A stretch of DNA of 64,000 nt from Niastella koreensis GR20-10 (GTDB lineage: Bacteria > Bacteroidota > Bacteroidia > Chitinophagales > Chitinophagaceae). Location: positions 8,382,744-8,446,743 of the forward strand of contig NC_016609.1 of the NCBI RefSeq assembly GCF_000246855.1, written 5' to 3'. This document shows, piece by piece, positions 45,395-53,881 of the stretch. Every line of letters begins with the position of its first letter. The stretch's first letter is position 1. Made by a program: the position numbers and the translations under genes. Below the pieces are notes generated by a model. The model did no database searches. It saw only the letters and a program-made list of their open reading frames with translations, and was not told where the DNA came from.

Positions 45395-46465
45395 TTAAGC
45401 AACAGGATTGATCAATTTCAGAATATAATACACAATAGCTGCAAGAAGGCCGCTCACTGGAATGGTGAGGATCCATGCCCATAACAGGTTAATGGAAACG
45501 CCCCAGCGTACAGCCGATAAACGTTTGGTCATACCCACACCCATAATAGAACCTACGATGGTATGCGTGGTACTCACGGGTACACCCAATCCCTGCGAAA
45601 CGCCGTAGAGGGTAAGCGCACCGGCGGTTTCGGCAGCCACCCCTTCGAGCGGGGTAACCTTAGTGATCTTTGTTCCCATGGTTTTAATAATACGCCAGCC
45701 ACCCATCATGGTACCTGCACCAATACACAAGTAACAGGTGATAGGTATCCATTGGGGCACATGAGCATAGCTAGATTTACCATGGGCATCTACCACTTCC
45801 TGAATATGGGCCCAGTGTGGTACAGGCATTCCATTTTTCACGCACCAGGCGCCAAATACCACCATGGAGGCGGTGATAATACCGATCACTTTTTGCGAAT
45901 CGCTGCCACCGTGGCCTAAACTGAAGGCGGCGGAAGATAATAGCTGCAAACGGCGAAACCATTTATCTGCCTGGTAGGGATTAGCCCTTCGGCATAGGTT
46001 GACTATTATGACCGTTATAATAAATGCTATGATCATGCCTATAAAGGGAGCCAGTACAATGAATAGCATGATATTAAAGATGGTTCCCTGGTTAATAACG
46101 CTGAAGCTGTGAGCGTGCGCTACAGCTGCGCCTGCAAAACCACCAATGAGGGTATGCGATGAACTGGAAGGAATACCAAACCACCAGGTAAGCAGGTTCC
46201 AGAAAATGGCGGCTATAAGGCCGGCCATAATTACATATAAGTTAATGGAATCGGCGTGTACGGTTTTGGCAACGGTGTTGGCCACTTTCAGGTCAAAGAT
46301 CCAATAGGCTATGAAGTTGAACATGGCTGCCCAAACTACTGCCTGAAAAGGAGTGAGTACTTTGGTTGAAACAACTGTGGCTATGGAGTTGGCAGCGTCA
46401 TGAAAACCATTGATCAAATCGAAGGCCAGTCCGAGTATAATAATTACAACTAATAATGTAAACAT
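45395..46465 (-). CDS. pit: Low-affinity inorganic phosphate transporter (Pit family)
   Basis: 356 residues, about ten transmembrane helices. The duplicated Pit signature is visible: LAFDLINGFHDAANSIATVV near the N-terminus and GVSQGLGVPVSTTHTIVGSI near the C-terminus, together with WWFGIPSSSSHTLIGG and HGGSDSQKVIGII. It imports metal-phosphate with protons. Its start lies 36 bp after the DUF47 gene, a frequent Pit partner thought to regulate the transporter. First of several phosphate-related genes in this part of the window. Confidence 0.93.
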   Translation of the reverse strand: MFTLLVVIIILGLAFDLINGFHDAANSIATVVSTKVLTPFQAVVWAAMFNFIAYWIFDLKVANTVAKTVHADSINLYVIMAGLIAAIFWNLLTWWFGIPSSSSHTLIGGFAGAAVAHAHSFSVINQGTIFNIMLFIVLAPFIGMIIAFIITVIIVNLCRRANPYQADKWFRRLQLLSSAAFSLGHGGSDSQKVIGIITASMVVFGAWCVKNGMPVPHWAHIQEVVDAHGKSSYAHVPQWIPITCYLCIGAGTMMGGWRIIKTMGTKITKVTPLEGVAAETAGALTLYGVSQGLGVPVSTTHTIVGSIMGVGMTKRLSAVRWGVSINLLWAWILTIPVSGLLAAIVYYILKLINPVA

Positions 46466-46501
46466 TGCGGCAGCGGTTAGGTAAAAAACAGGTCCTGTCT
46501 G

Positions 46502-47149
46502 TTACGCGTATTTAATAATGATAGATTCAATAACGTTACCGGCATCTTCACATTTATCAGTTACAATTTCCATTACCTGGTAAATTTCCCGCTTTTTGAT
46601 CACCTCTTTGGCGTCGGGTTCTGTTTCAAATAACCTGTCGATGCTTAAATCAAAAATATCGTCGGCCTGATTTTCAATGCTGTTTACTTTAACCAGTGCA
46701 TCAGTTATCTGGCGCATATCACGCATATCGCGTAATTGCAGTACGGCATTTTTTATTTGCTCGCAACCCTGATCTATCAGATCAGCCATTTTTTGAATGC
46801 CCTGGTCGTTGGGATTTACTTTGTAGAAGTTGATTTTTTTAGCTGAGGCGAAAATATAGTCGGCAATGTCATCCAGCGCGCTGGCCAGGTAGTGAATGTC
46901 TTCACGGTCGAAGGGGGTAATAAAATTTCTGCCGAGCTCAGTAAAGATCTTATGGGTATAATCGTCGTTCACATGTTCCAGGTCTTCGATCTGGGAAATC
47001 AAAGCAGCCCTTTTGTCGAAGTCGGGCTCCGTAACAACCTCTTTCATTACCTTACCCATTTTAGCCACAGTGTGGGCAACCTGTTCAAACAAGGAATAGA
47101 ATATCCTATCCTTCGGCATGAAAATCTTCATTATAGAGTTTAAGCCCAT
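46502..47149 (-). CDS. DUF47 (PhoU-like) regulator of phosphate transport
   Basis: 215 residues, all-helical, with two PhoU-like three-helix units. The start MGLNSIMKIFMPKDRIFYSLF matches the conserved N-terminus of the family, and the double ExxxD metal motifs are visible in DIHYLASALDDIADYIF and ENQADDIFDLSIDRLF (EDxxD types). DUF47 proteins nearly always lie before pit, as here. Likely cytoplasmic, binding Pit. The upstream -7 element TATTTTTG (47169-47176) places its transcription start about 15 bases before the ATG. Confidence 0.9.
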   Translation of the reverse strand: MGLNSIMKIFMPKDRIFYSLFEQVAHTVAKMGKVMKEVVTEPDFDKRAALISQIEDLEHVNDDYTHKIFTELGRNFITPFDREDIHYLASALDDIADYIFASAKKINFYKVNPNDQGIQKMADLIDQGCEQIKNAVLQLRDMRDMRQITDALVKVNSIENQADDIFDLSIDRLFETEPDAKEVIKKREIYQVMEIVTDKCEDAGNVIESIIIKYA

Positions 47150-47168
47150 TTTTCCTAAAAATTTGTCG

Positions 47169-47176
47169 CAAAAATA
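47169..47176 (-). promoter_or_regulatory. -7 element of the DUF47-pit operon
   Basis: The minus strand reads TATTTTTG, an exact TAnnTTTG match. No TTG -33 is visible at the right distance, and no minus-strand 11-bp repeat array covers the -33 region. Confidence 0.45.
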
Positions 47177-47213
47177 GAACTAATACCATAGGATAAAAAA
47201 AAGGGAGTCTCGG

Positions 47214-47246
47214 TAATAATTACTTAACACAAAGATAATATTTATC
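47214..47246 (+). promoter_or_regulatory. Predicted distal Pho-box array (3 repeats)
   Basis: TAATAATTACT (47214), TAACACAAAGA (47225), TAATATTTATC (47236): three direct repeats at exact 11-bp spacing. The first two share TAATAATTACTTAA with the porin-proximal array. Orientation is toward the porin, not toward DUF47. Confidence 0.55.
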
Positions 47247-47442
47247 CCGGAAGCTGTTCTTGCGTGTTTAACATATTGATTTGCAATTAATAGAAATAGT
47301 CTTAGTCATTGGATGCTAACCAGTTAAACAATTGGAAACCTGTTTAACCTTTAATTTCTTAATAAAATATTATTCCAGCCAGCTAAGAAAAAATGTACGG
47401 CTACCGAGAATAAACAATTTACCGGGTAAAGTGTATGAAGTT

Positions 47443-47486
47443 TAAATCATTCTTAACACTGAGGTAATAATTACTTAATATTGGGC
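47443..47486 (+). promoter_or_regulatory. Predicted proximal Pho-box array of the porin (4 repeats)
   Basis: TAAATCATTCT (47443), TAACACTGAGG (47454), TAATAATTACT (47465), TAATATTGGGC (47476), exact 11-bp spacing, ending 17 bases before the porin ATG. The last repeat also resembles a -7 element (TAATATTG), so the exact promoter geometry is unclear here. Confidence 0.6.
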
Positions 47487-47503
47487 CCGCAAAAAACTGC
47501 TTA

Positions 47504-48829
47504 ATGGGTCCTGAACGTATTCCGGTAGCTGCTTTTTACCGCAAATTCATTGCTATTCTGATCTTTATATCTGTTTCTTCTTTTGTGCATGCCCAGTTTT
47601 TGACCGACATGATTGATACCACCACCAGCATGGGCAAAGGGATTTTACAATTGTACAGGAAGTTTGATCGCGTTTATATTACCGGATACCTGCAAACCCA
47701 GTACCAGGTGGTGCAGCAAAAAGGGGCCCACAGCTTTAGCGGCGGCGATTTTGCCCCCAACGTGGATAACAGGTTTATGCTCCGGCGCGGCCGGCTCCGG
47801 TTCGATTATGCCCACATGAATGCTGATGAACAGGTTTCCGTTTACTTTGTATTTCAGTTTGATGGCACTGAACGCGGGGTTTTCATCCGCGATTTCTGGG
47901 GACGCGTATTTGAAAATAAATGGCAGGTGTTTCAATTAACCACCGGTATGTTTGCCCGGCCATTTGGTTACGAAGTGAACCTGGGTTCTGCCGACCGGGA
48001 ATCGCTGGAGCGGGGACGCATGTCGCAAACATTAATGAAGGTGGAACGTGACCTGGGCGCCATGATTTCCTTTGAACCCCGCCGGCCAGACCATCCGTTG
48101 CGTTATTTAAAAATAGATGCCGGTTTTTTCAACGGGCCGGGTTTGAACGCCACCCAGGATTATGACTCCTATAAAGATTTTATTGCCCGTGCCTCCTGGA
48201 AACCTTACCCGCTTTCCAGCTCACTTTTAATTTCAGGCGGACTTTCCTATTTCAATGGCGGCATGTTCCAGAATACAAAATATACCTACGAAATAAGCAA
48301 AGACGCCGCCGGTAAACAGTTTGTGGTAGATTCTGCAGATGGGAACATTGGTCGTAAAGCACCCCGTAAATATTATGGGGCCGATCTGCAATTAAAGTGG
48401 AAGCATAAGTATGGCGCTACTGAATTGCGGCTTGAATACTGGCGGGGTACCCAAACCGCATCGGCCAGTACCAGCGAAACGCCGGCAGCCCTGTTACAGG
48501 AGCCTTACTATGTTCGCAAGTTTGATGGCGCCTTTGCTTACCTGTTGCAAAACGTTGTAAACAGTAAACATCAGGTGGGTCTTAAATTCGATTGGTACGA
48601 TCCCAATACAGCCGTAAAAGGAAAGGAGATTGGCCAGAACGGAAATAATATAAATGCCACTAATATTAAATACACCACGCTGAGTGTTGGATATAATTAT
48701 AACATCAATGAAAATGTGCGGCTGATGTTGTGGTACGACTTTATTCAGAATGAACACACTTCTTTAGCCGGTTATACGGGCGATGTAAAGGATAATATTT
48801 TTACCACAAGGCTGCAGTTCAGGTTTTAG
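47504..48829 (+). CDS. Phosphate-selective porin O/P-like outer-membrane protein
   Basis: 441 residues with a signal peptide (FIAILIFISVSSFVHAQ). The mature part is strand-rich and ends in FTTRLQFRF, a typical outer-membrane barrel terminus. The RFMLRRGRLRFDYAHMN and FQLTTGMFARPFGYEVN blocks are the conserved features of the OprP/OprO porin family, which forms anion or phosphate channels in Pseudomonas and is widespread in Bacteroidota. Together with the neighbouring pit-DUF47 pair and the upstream 11-bp repeats, a role in phosphate or polyphosphate uptake is likely but inferred. The porin itself has no plug domain, unlike the next gene. Confidence 0.82.
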   Translation: MGPERIPVAAFYRKFIAILIFISVSSFVHAQFLTDMIDTTTSMGKGILQLYRKFDRVYITGYLQTQYQVVQQKGAHSFSGGDFAPNVDNRFMLRRGRLRFDYAHMNADEQVSVYFVFQFDGTERGVFIRDFWGRVFENKWQVFQLTTGMFARPFGYEVNLGSADRESLERGRMSQTLMKVERDLGAMISFEPRRPDHPLRYLKIDAGFFNGPGLNATQDYDSYKDFIARASWKPYPLSSSLLISGGLSYFNGGMFQNTKYTYEISKDAAGKQFVVDSADGNIGRKAPRKYYGADLQLKWKHKYGATELRLEYWRGTQTASASTSETPAALLQEPYYVRKFDGAFAYLLQNVVNSKHQVGLKFDWYDPNTAVKGKEIGQNGNNINATNIKYTTLSVGYNYNINENVRLMLWYDFIQNEHTSLAGYTGDVKDNIFTTRLQFRF

Positions 48830-48846
48830 TTGATTTAATATTATGG

Positions 48847-48890
48847 TAACATTGACCTAACGTTTAGATAATATGCCGTTAACATTACCC
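48847..48890 (+). promoter_or_regulatory. Predicted distal Pho-box array of the TonB receptor (4 repeats)
   Basis: TAACATTGACC (48847), TAACGTTTAGA (48858), TAATATGCCGT (48869), TAACATTACCC (48880), all at 11-bp spacing on the plus strand. Confidence 0.65.
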
Positions 48891-48919
48891 TTGCTTTAAA
48901 GCGTAAATACAAGGGCGGT

Positions 48920-48974
48920 TAATAATTCCTTAACATACCCGTAATATGACGATAACACCTTAAGGATACTTTTG
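48920..48974 (+). promoter_or_regulatory. Predicted proximal Pho-box array and -7 element of the TonB receptor
   Basis: TAATAATTCCT (48920), TAACATACCCG (48931), TAATATGACGA (48942), TAACACCTTAA (48953), exact 11-bp spacing, followed 14 bp after the last repeat start by TACTTTTG (48967-48974), a perfect TAnnTTTG. The array occupies the place of the -33 element, as Pho boxes do in E. coli. Confidence 0.7.
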
Positions 48975-48996
48975 CGCGCAAATAAACCGACCATTT

Positions 48997-51801
48997 GTGA
49001 GCAAAATTTATGTTCTTATAATTGCTTGTTTGCTGACTGCTTTCTGCACAAATGCCCAAACGGGTAAACTGGCTGGTAAAATTCTTAATGAGAAGAATGA
49101 ACCGCTTGTAGGGGTATCTGTAAAAATTACGGGCAGCCAGGGTGGTACCACCACCGATGTAGAAGGCCGCTTTACACTTACTCTCTCAGCCGGAAAAAAA
49201 TACGAGTTAACATTTTCTGCTGTTGGCTATGGTTCCAAAACCATAGATGAGGTTGAGGTAACTCCCGGACAGGTTACCGATCTGAATGTTTCTTTAACGG
49301 CAACCGGTAAAAACCTGAATACAGTAACAGTTACCGCAAACCGTTCTTCAGCGCGTAAGGAAACAACCGCTTCGTTAATTCAGTATCAAAAAAATACCAA
49401 TACAGTAGCTGCAGTAATATCGGCTGAGTCTATCCGCCGCTCACCAGATAGAAATACCGGTGAAGTGTTGAAACGGGTACCTGGTACTTCAATTATAGAT
49501 GGCAAATACCTTGTAGTAAGAGGTTTGAGCGACCGGTACAATTTTGCCATGCTGAATGGTATTCCGTTGAGCAGCACCGAGCCCGATCGCAAAACATTCT
49601 CCTTTGACATCTTTCCTGCTTCACTGATAGATAATATTATTATTAATAAAGCTTTTGTTCCCGAACTGCCTGCAGAATGGGCTGGTGGTTTGGTACAGGT
49701 AAATACCAAAGACGTTCCGGCAGCTGGTTTTCTGAATATAACTGTTGGTACCGGTTTTAATACCCAAACATTAAGTAAAGATTTTTACAACTATCAGGGT
49801 GGTAAATACGACTGGTTAGGCATTGATGATGGCATCCGGGCGCTTCCTGCTGAAATGCCTACCAAATCTAAATTCAACTCCCTGGGTGATGGCGACAAAG
49901 CGCAATTAGGAAAAAGCTTTAGCAATATCTGGACTTCAGATAAAGCCTCTTCTGTTTTTGCAAGATTGAATTCCAAATTTGAGCTCAGTGGTGGTTTTAC
50001 CAAAGTGTTTAAAAATGGTTATAAACTGGGTGCAACCCTTGGCTTAACCTATAACCAAAATGTAAAACGCACGCACATCCAAAACGGTGTGTATACTGTT
50101 GCTAATAATATCCCCAGTCTGAATATTGATTACGATAATGAGAAATACAGCCATGATGTGCTGTGGGGTGGTTTGGCGAATGTTACCCTTCAATTAGGTA
50201 ATAATCATAAGATCTCTGTCAAGAACCTGTTCAACGTGAACTCCACTAATTATGTTACCGAAAGAACCGGTCTTGATTACGCACAGGGTAATGATGGACA
50301 ACCCCTCATAGCAAGGGAATTGGCGTTAAAATCAAACATATTTTATAATACCCAGATCTCAGGCGATCATAACCTGCCTACTATAAAAACCAAACTCCAC
50401 TGGTATGGCAGTTTTAATATTCTTGACCAGTATATTCCTGATCAACGCCGTATTCAATACAACCTTGAATCTACTCCAACGGGTAATCGATATATGTTGC
50501 TGGGTGTTGCACAAACTTCTCAGTTATCTGGCAGCCGCTATTTCGGCTACTTAAGCGATTATATTTATACAGCAGGTGGCGATGTAACCAAGTCATTCAA
50601 TTTATTTGGACTGAGCCAGTCAGTTAAAGCTGGTTACCTGTTCCAGGTAAAAGACCGGTTATTTGATTCAAGACCATTTACCATTTATCTGCCAAATGAT
50701 AATGCAGCATTACGTGCATTACCCGCCGATAAGATCTATGCACCGGAGAACTTTGGTAATGGCTTCGATAATAAATTTGCCATCAGCGAGTTGAGCAGTA
50801 ATAGATACCGCTATATCGCGAATTCTATTTTAAATGCAGGATTTATCCAGTTCGATAACCAGTTCACCGATAAACTGAGAGCCACCTGGGGTGTACGGGT
50901 AGAAGATTATGATCAGTTGATAGGAAGTGTAAAGCAAAGTGACCCCCGTCATTTGCATACCGAAGTGAGAGACTTTTTGCCAGGTGTAAACATTACTTAT
51001 AAATTGGGAAGCTCAGCCAACCTGCGTTTATCAGGATCGCAAACAGTGGTACGTCCGGAGTTCCGTGAATTGAGCGATTTTCAATTCTATGATTTTGATA
51101 TGAACGCTACGTTAACCGGTAACAAATACCTGGAGCGTACTAAAATAACCAATGCCGATTTCCGGTATGAGTTGTATCCAAAAGCGGGGGAAGTATTTTC
51201 AATTGGTGTATTTTATAAATATTTCCAAAAGCCAATTGAGTTTTCTTTCAACCCTGCAGGACTTGGCAGCCAGTTCAATTATGTAAATGCTGATAAGGCA
51301 ACAGGCTATGGTGCAGAACTGGAATACCGGAAGAAATTGGATTTTGTACAGGCATTACACAACTTCACATTCCAGGGTAATTTCTCTTACATCTATAACC
51401 GGGTAAAATCAGAGAGTTTAACATTAGACAGGCCAATGCAGGGACAAAGCCCTTATGTTATAAATGCTGCTTTACAATATGACGTTGAAAAACTGGGATT
51501 GTATACTACGTTGTTATATAACCAGATTGGCGATAGAATTGCTTTTGTAGGCAATAAAGTTCTGGGAATACCGGAAATCTGGGAAAACACCCGTCCTTTA
51601 TTGGATTTGCAGGTTGCCAAAAAAGTAATAAAAAGCAAAGGCGAGGTTAAACTGAACGTTTCAGACATCTTTAACAAGGCTGCTAATTATTATTACGACT
51701 TTAACGAAAACAAGAAGTATGATAAATCAAGCGATAAGCTGGTTATCAAACGCAAATACGGCACTACTTTCAACATTTCATTTTCTTACAACATAAAATA
51801 A
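48997..51801 (+). CDS. TonB-dependent receptor with N-terminal carboxypeptidase-like domain
   Basis: 934 residues from GTG 48997. Signal peptide (YVLIIACLLTAFCTNAQ), then a carboxypeptidase-regulatory-like domain (about 22-110: GKLAGKILNEKNEPLVGVSV and GYGSKTI), a plug domain (about 125-240: RSPDRNTGEVLKRVPGTSII, YLVVRGLSDRYNFAMLNGIP), and a 22-strand barrel ending in TTFNISFSYNIK. It lacks the SusC-type LYVIDG motif and no susD gene follows, so it is not a classical glycan-uptake pair. It sits between a porin and a beta-helix lipoprotein and is preceded by two predicted Pho-box arrays. Uptake of a phosphorus-containing ligand is inferred, not shown. Confidence 0.85.
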   Translation: MSKIYVLIIACLLTAFCTNAQTGKLAGKILNEKNEPLVGVSVKITGSQGGTTTDVEGRFTLTLSAGKKYELTFSAVGYGSKTIDEVEVTPGQVTDLNVSLTATGKNLNTVTVTANRSSARKETTASLIQYQKNTNTVAAVISAESIRRSPDRNTGEVLKRVPGTSIIDGKYLVVRGLSDRYNFAMLNGIPLSSTEPDRKTFSFDIFPASLIDNIIINKAFVPELPAEWAGGLVQVNTKDVPAAGFLNITVGTGFNTQTLSKDFYNYQGGKYDWLGIDDGIRALPAEMPTKSKFNSLGDGDKAQLGKSFSNIWTSDKASSVFARLNSKFELSGGFTKVFKNGYKLGATLGLTYNQNVKRTHIQNGVYTVANNIPSLNIDYDNEKYSHDVLWGGLANVTLQLGNNHKISVKNLFNVNSTNYVTERTGLDYAQGNDGQPLIARELALKSNIFYNTQISGDHNLPTIKTKLHWYGSFNILDQYIPDQRRIQYNLESTPTGNRYMLLGVAQTSQLSGSRYFGYLSDYIYTAGGDVTKSFNLFGLSQSVKAGYLFQVKDRLFDSRPFTIYLPNDNAALRALPADKIYAPENFGNGFDNKFAISELSSNRYRYIANSILNAGFIQFDNQFTDKLRATWGVRVEDYDQLIGSVKQSDPRHLHTEVRDFLPGVNITYKLGSSANLRLSGSQTVVRPEFRELSDFQFYDFDMNATLTGNKYLERTKITNADFRYELYPKAGEVFSIGVFYKYFQKPIEFSFNPAGLGSQFNYVNADKATGYGAELEYRKKLDFVQALHNFTFQGNFSYIYNRVKSESLTLDRPMQGQSPYVINAALQYDVEKLGLYTTLLYNQIGDRIAFVGNKVLGIPEIWENTRPLLDLQVAKKVIKSKGEVKLNVSDIFNKAANYYYDFNENKKYDKSSDKLVIKRKYGTTFNISFSYNIK

Positions 51802-51823
51802 ACAACGTAAATAAATAAGGTTT

Positions 51824-53233
51824 ATGAAAAAGCTATTTTATATAATTGCTTTAGCTGGTTTGGCTTTAAACGGTTGCCGTAAAATTGAAATTGACGGCGA
51901 TGGTAATGGTGGCAGCAACAATAATGGTACTGATACTACTGTAGAGAATACCATTCTTGTAGGTAGAATCACAGCCAACCGCACCTTGTCTGCAAAGTAT
52001 ACTTACAAATTACGCGGGCTGGTATATGTTACCAATGGTGCTATTTTAACCATTGAACCAGGAACCAAAATTGTTGGTGAAAATGGTCAGAACGGTGGAT
52101 TGATCATCACCCGCAGTGCAAAGATCATTGCTGAAGGTACTGTTGATAAACCAATTGTTTTCACTTCAGAAGCTTCTAATCCTAAACGCGGTGACTGGGC
52201 TGGGGTGGTATTGTTAGGTAATGCGCCTACCAATGCCTCATTCAATGGTCAGGCAGGTCTCGGTGAAATAGAAGGTGGTGTTAACAACAGTGATGGATTA
52301 GGACTGTATGGTACACCAACAACCCAATTGCAAAACCCTGCTGATAACAGCGGTATTTTAAAGTATGTAAGAATTGAATATGCCGGTTATGCATTCCTGC
52401 CTGATAAAGAGATCAACGGTTTAACTTTTGGTGGTGTAGGAAGCAACACAGTTGTTGATAATGTTCAGGTATCATATGCCAACGACGATTCATTTGAGTG
52501 GTTTGGCGGTACTGTTAAATGTACGCACCTCATCAGCTTCCGTACGCTGGATGATGATTTCGATACTGATAACGGTTTTTCCGGTAAAATACAGTTCGGT
52601 ATTTCATTAAGAGATTCTTCAGTGGCCGATATTTCAAACAGTGAAGCATTTGAAAGCGATAATGATGCAAACGGTAGCTCATTAGTACCACAAACCAGCG
52701 CTGTTTTCTCAAACATGACCATAGTAGGACCTAAAATGCTCACTACTACCAGTGTAAGCAACTATTTTGTTTGGGGCGCTCAAATCAGAAGAAATTCGAG
52801 CCTGTCTATTTTCAACTCTGTTATCATGGGCTATCCTAATGGCTTGTATATCGATGCCACAAAAGGAACTCCAACAGATTTGAATATCCCAGGTTCTCTG
52901 TTTGTTCAGAACACCATTATTGCAGGTTGCCCTACACCTATCCTGTATGGGCCCAGCACAACAACTGCAACCGGAGCAACTACTGCTTCTATCACTACCT
53001 GGTTTAATACGGCCAGCTATGGTAACAGCATTCTTACCAATAACACAGATGTAGCATTAACGGCGCCTTTCAATTACACAGCGCCTGATTTTAACCCAAC
53101 TGCAGCTTCTCCTGCAGCTTCTGGGGCAAGCTTTACAAATTCTAAATTGACGTCTGGCTTTACCAGCGTTGGTTACAAAGGCGCCTGCGCTGTAGGTGAT
53201 ACCTGGTGGAAAACATGGACAAGATTTATGTAG
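51824..53233 (+). CDS. Surface-type lipoprotein with right-handed beta-helix repeats
   Basis: 469 residues, lipoprotein signal (IIALAGLALNGC; Cys18). A Gly/Asn-rich linker (DGDGNGGSNNNG) is followed by repeating strand-turn units such as LTIEPGTKIVGENGQNG, LIITRSAKIIAEGTVDKP and NTVVDNVQVSYANDDSFEW, which read as a parallel beta-helix. The gene lies 22 bp after the TonB receptor and is probably co-transcribed. It is likely the surface-exposed partner that captures or processes the receptor's ligand, as SusD does for SusC, but of an unrelated fold. No catalytic motif stands out. A terminator follows. Confidence 0.75.
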   Translation: MKKLFYIIALAGLALNGCRKIEIDGDGNGGSNNNGTDTTVENTILVGRITANRTLSAKYTYKLRGLVYVTNGAILTIEPGTKIVGENGQNGGLIITRSAKIIAEGTVDKPIVFTSEASNPKRGDWAGVVLLGNAPTNASFNGQAGLGEIEGGVNNSDGLGLYGTPTTQLQNPADNSGILKYVRIEYAGYAFLPDKEINGLTFGGVGSNTVVDNVQVSYANDDSFEWFGGTVKCTHLISFRTLDDDFDTDNGFSGKIQFGISLRDSSVADISNSEAFESDNDANGSSLVPQTSAVFSNMTIVGPKMLTTTSVSNYFVWGAQIRRNSSLSIFNSVIMGYPNGLYIDATKGTPTDLNIPGSLFVQNTIIAGCPTPILYGPSTTTATGATTASITTWFNTASYGNSILTNNTDVALTAPFNYTAPDFNPTAASPAASGASFTNSKLTSGFTSVGYKGACAVGDTWWKTWTRFM

Positions 53234-53249
53234 TAATATTTACTGATTT

Positions 53250-53290
53250 TAAAATCCGCTTCTCTTTTAAAGAGGAGCGGATTTTTTATT
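53250..53290 (+). terminator. Terminator after the receptor operon, overlapping a promoter
   Basis: AAATCCGCT-t-CTCTT pairs with AGAG-g-AGCGGATTT around TTAA, followed by a T run. The T run is at the same time part of the -7 region of the next gene. Confidence 0.8.
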
Positions 53291-53294
53291 TTTG
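53287..53294 (+). promoter_or_regulatory. -7 element of the next lipoprotein gene
   Basis: TATTTTTG (53287-53294) matches TAnnTTTG and starts in the T run of the preceding terminator; ATG follows at 53315. Confidence 0.5.
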
Positions 53295-53314
53295 CCCCAC
53301 AATTAACTAATAGT

Positions 53315-53863
53315 ATGAGAGCACTTGTTATTTGTTTTTTGATATTAATTACTGCTGCCTGTAATGAGCCTGTAAAAACAAACAATAATAATCCGAAGGA
53401 AAAATTCGATAAGATAGAAAGTATTACAGGATCAGATAACTGGCAGCTGATTGATGGCGTGGATACTTCCTATTTATTCTTCAGCAGAATTGGGAATGAG
53501 GTAGATGTGTATAGATATACTATCAGCAAAGGAGATTCTGTAAATACCCAAATGAATAATATAGTACATCGAAACGATTCGGTGATCTGGAATTGGAACA
53601 ATGAAAAGTTGTTATTGACTGGTGCCGATGGCAATACCATTAACTGGCAGGCTATGAATACGGGTAAGGATGCGTGCAAAATGGTTAAAACAGACAGTGT
53701 ACATATTTCATTTGTATTACCAAACGGGCATACAGCCGATTTAAAAAAGACCTTACCATTGAGTGTGTTCCTGGTTCGGCAGAAATATGATTATATCCAT
53801 GGTACATCTTATACCGATAGCGCAACCATACTTACCCGGCACCCAAAGAAAAAGGCGAAATAG
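53315..53863 (+). CDS. Predicted lipoprotein, unknown
   Basis: 182 residues. The signal ends at ILITAAC (Cys16). The mature part is polar and strand-rich (WQLIDGVDTSYLFFSRIG, SVIWNWNNEKLLLTGADG) with a C-terminal basic tail (HPKKKAK). No recognised domain. It has its own promoter directly after the receptor operon terminator, and converges with the next gene. Confidence 0.65.
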   Translation: MRALVICFLILITAACNEPVKTNNNNPKEKFDKIESITGSDNWQLIDGVDTSYLFFSRIGNEVDVYRYTISKGDSVNTQMNNIVHRNDSVIWNWNNEKLLLTGADGNTINWQAMNTGKDACKMVKTDSVHISFVLPNGHTADLKKTLPLSVFLVRQKYDYIHGTSYTDSATILTRHPKKKAK

Positions 53864-53881
53864 CCCTCAAAAATGGCTTCG

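Larger units (their letters stand above)
47150..47503. other. Intergenic region between divergent DUF47-pit and porin genes (354 bp)
   Basis: Holds the DUF47 promoter, two arrays of 11-bp-spaced TAAY repeats (47214-47246 and 47443-47486) and AT-rich sequence between them. No gene is seen. Confidence 0.7.

Noticed and set aside
47169-47246. The array at 47214 as a regulator site for DUF47-pit
   Set aside because: The repeats point toward the porin; on the minus strand no TAAY words at 11-bp steps cover the DUF47 promoter.
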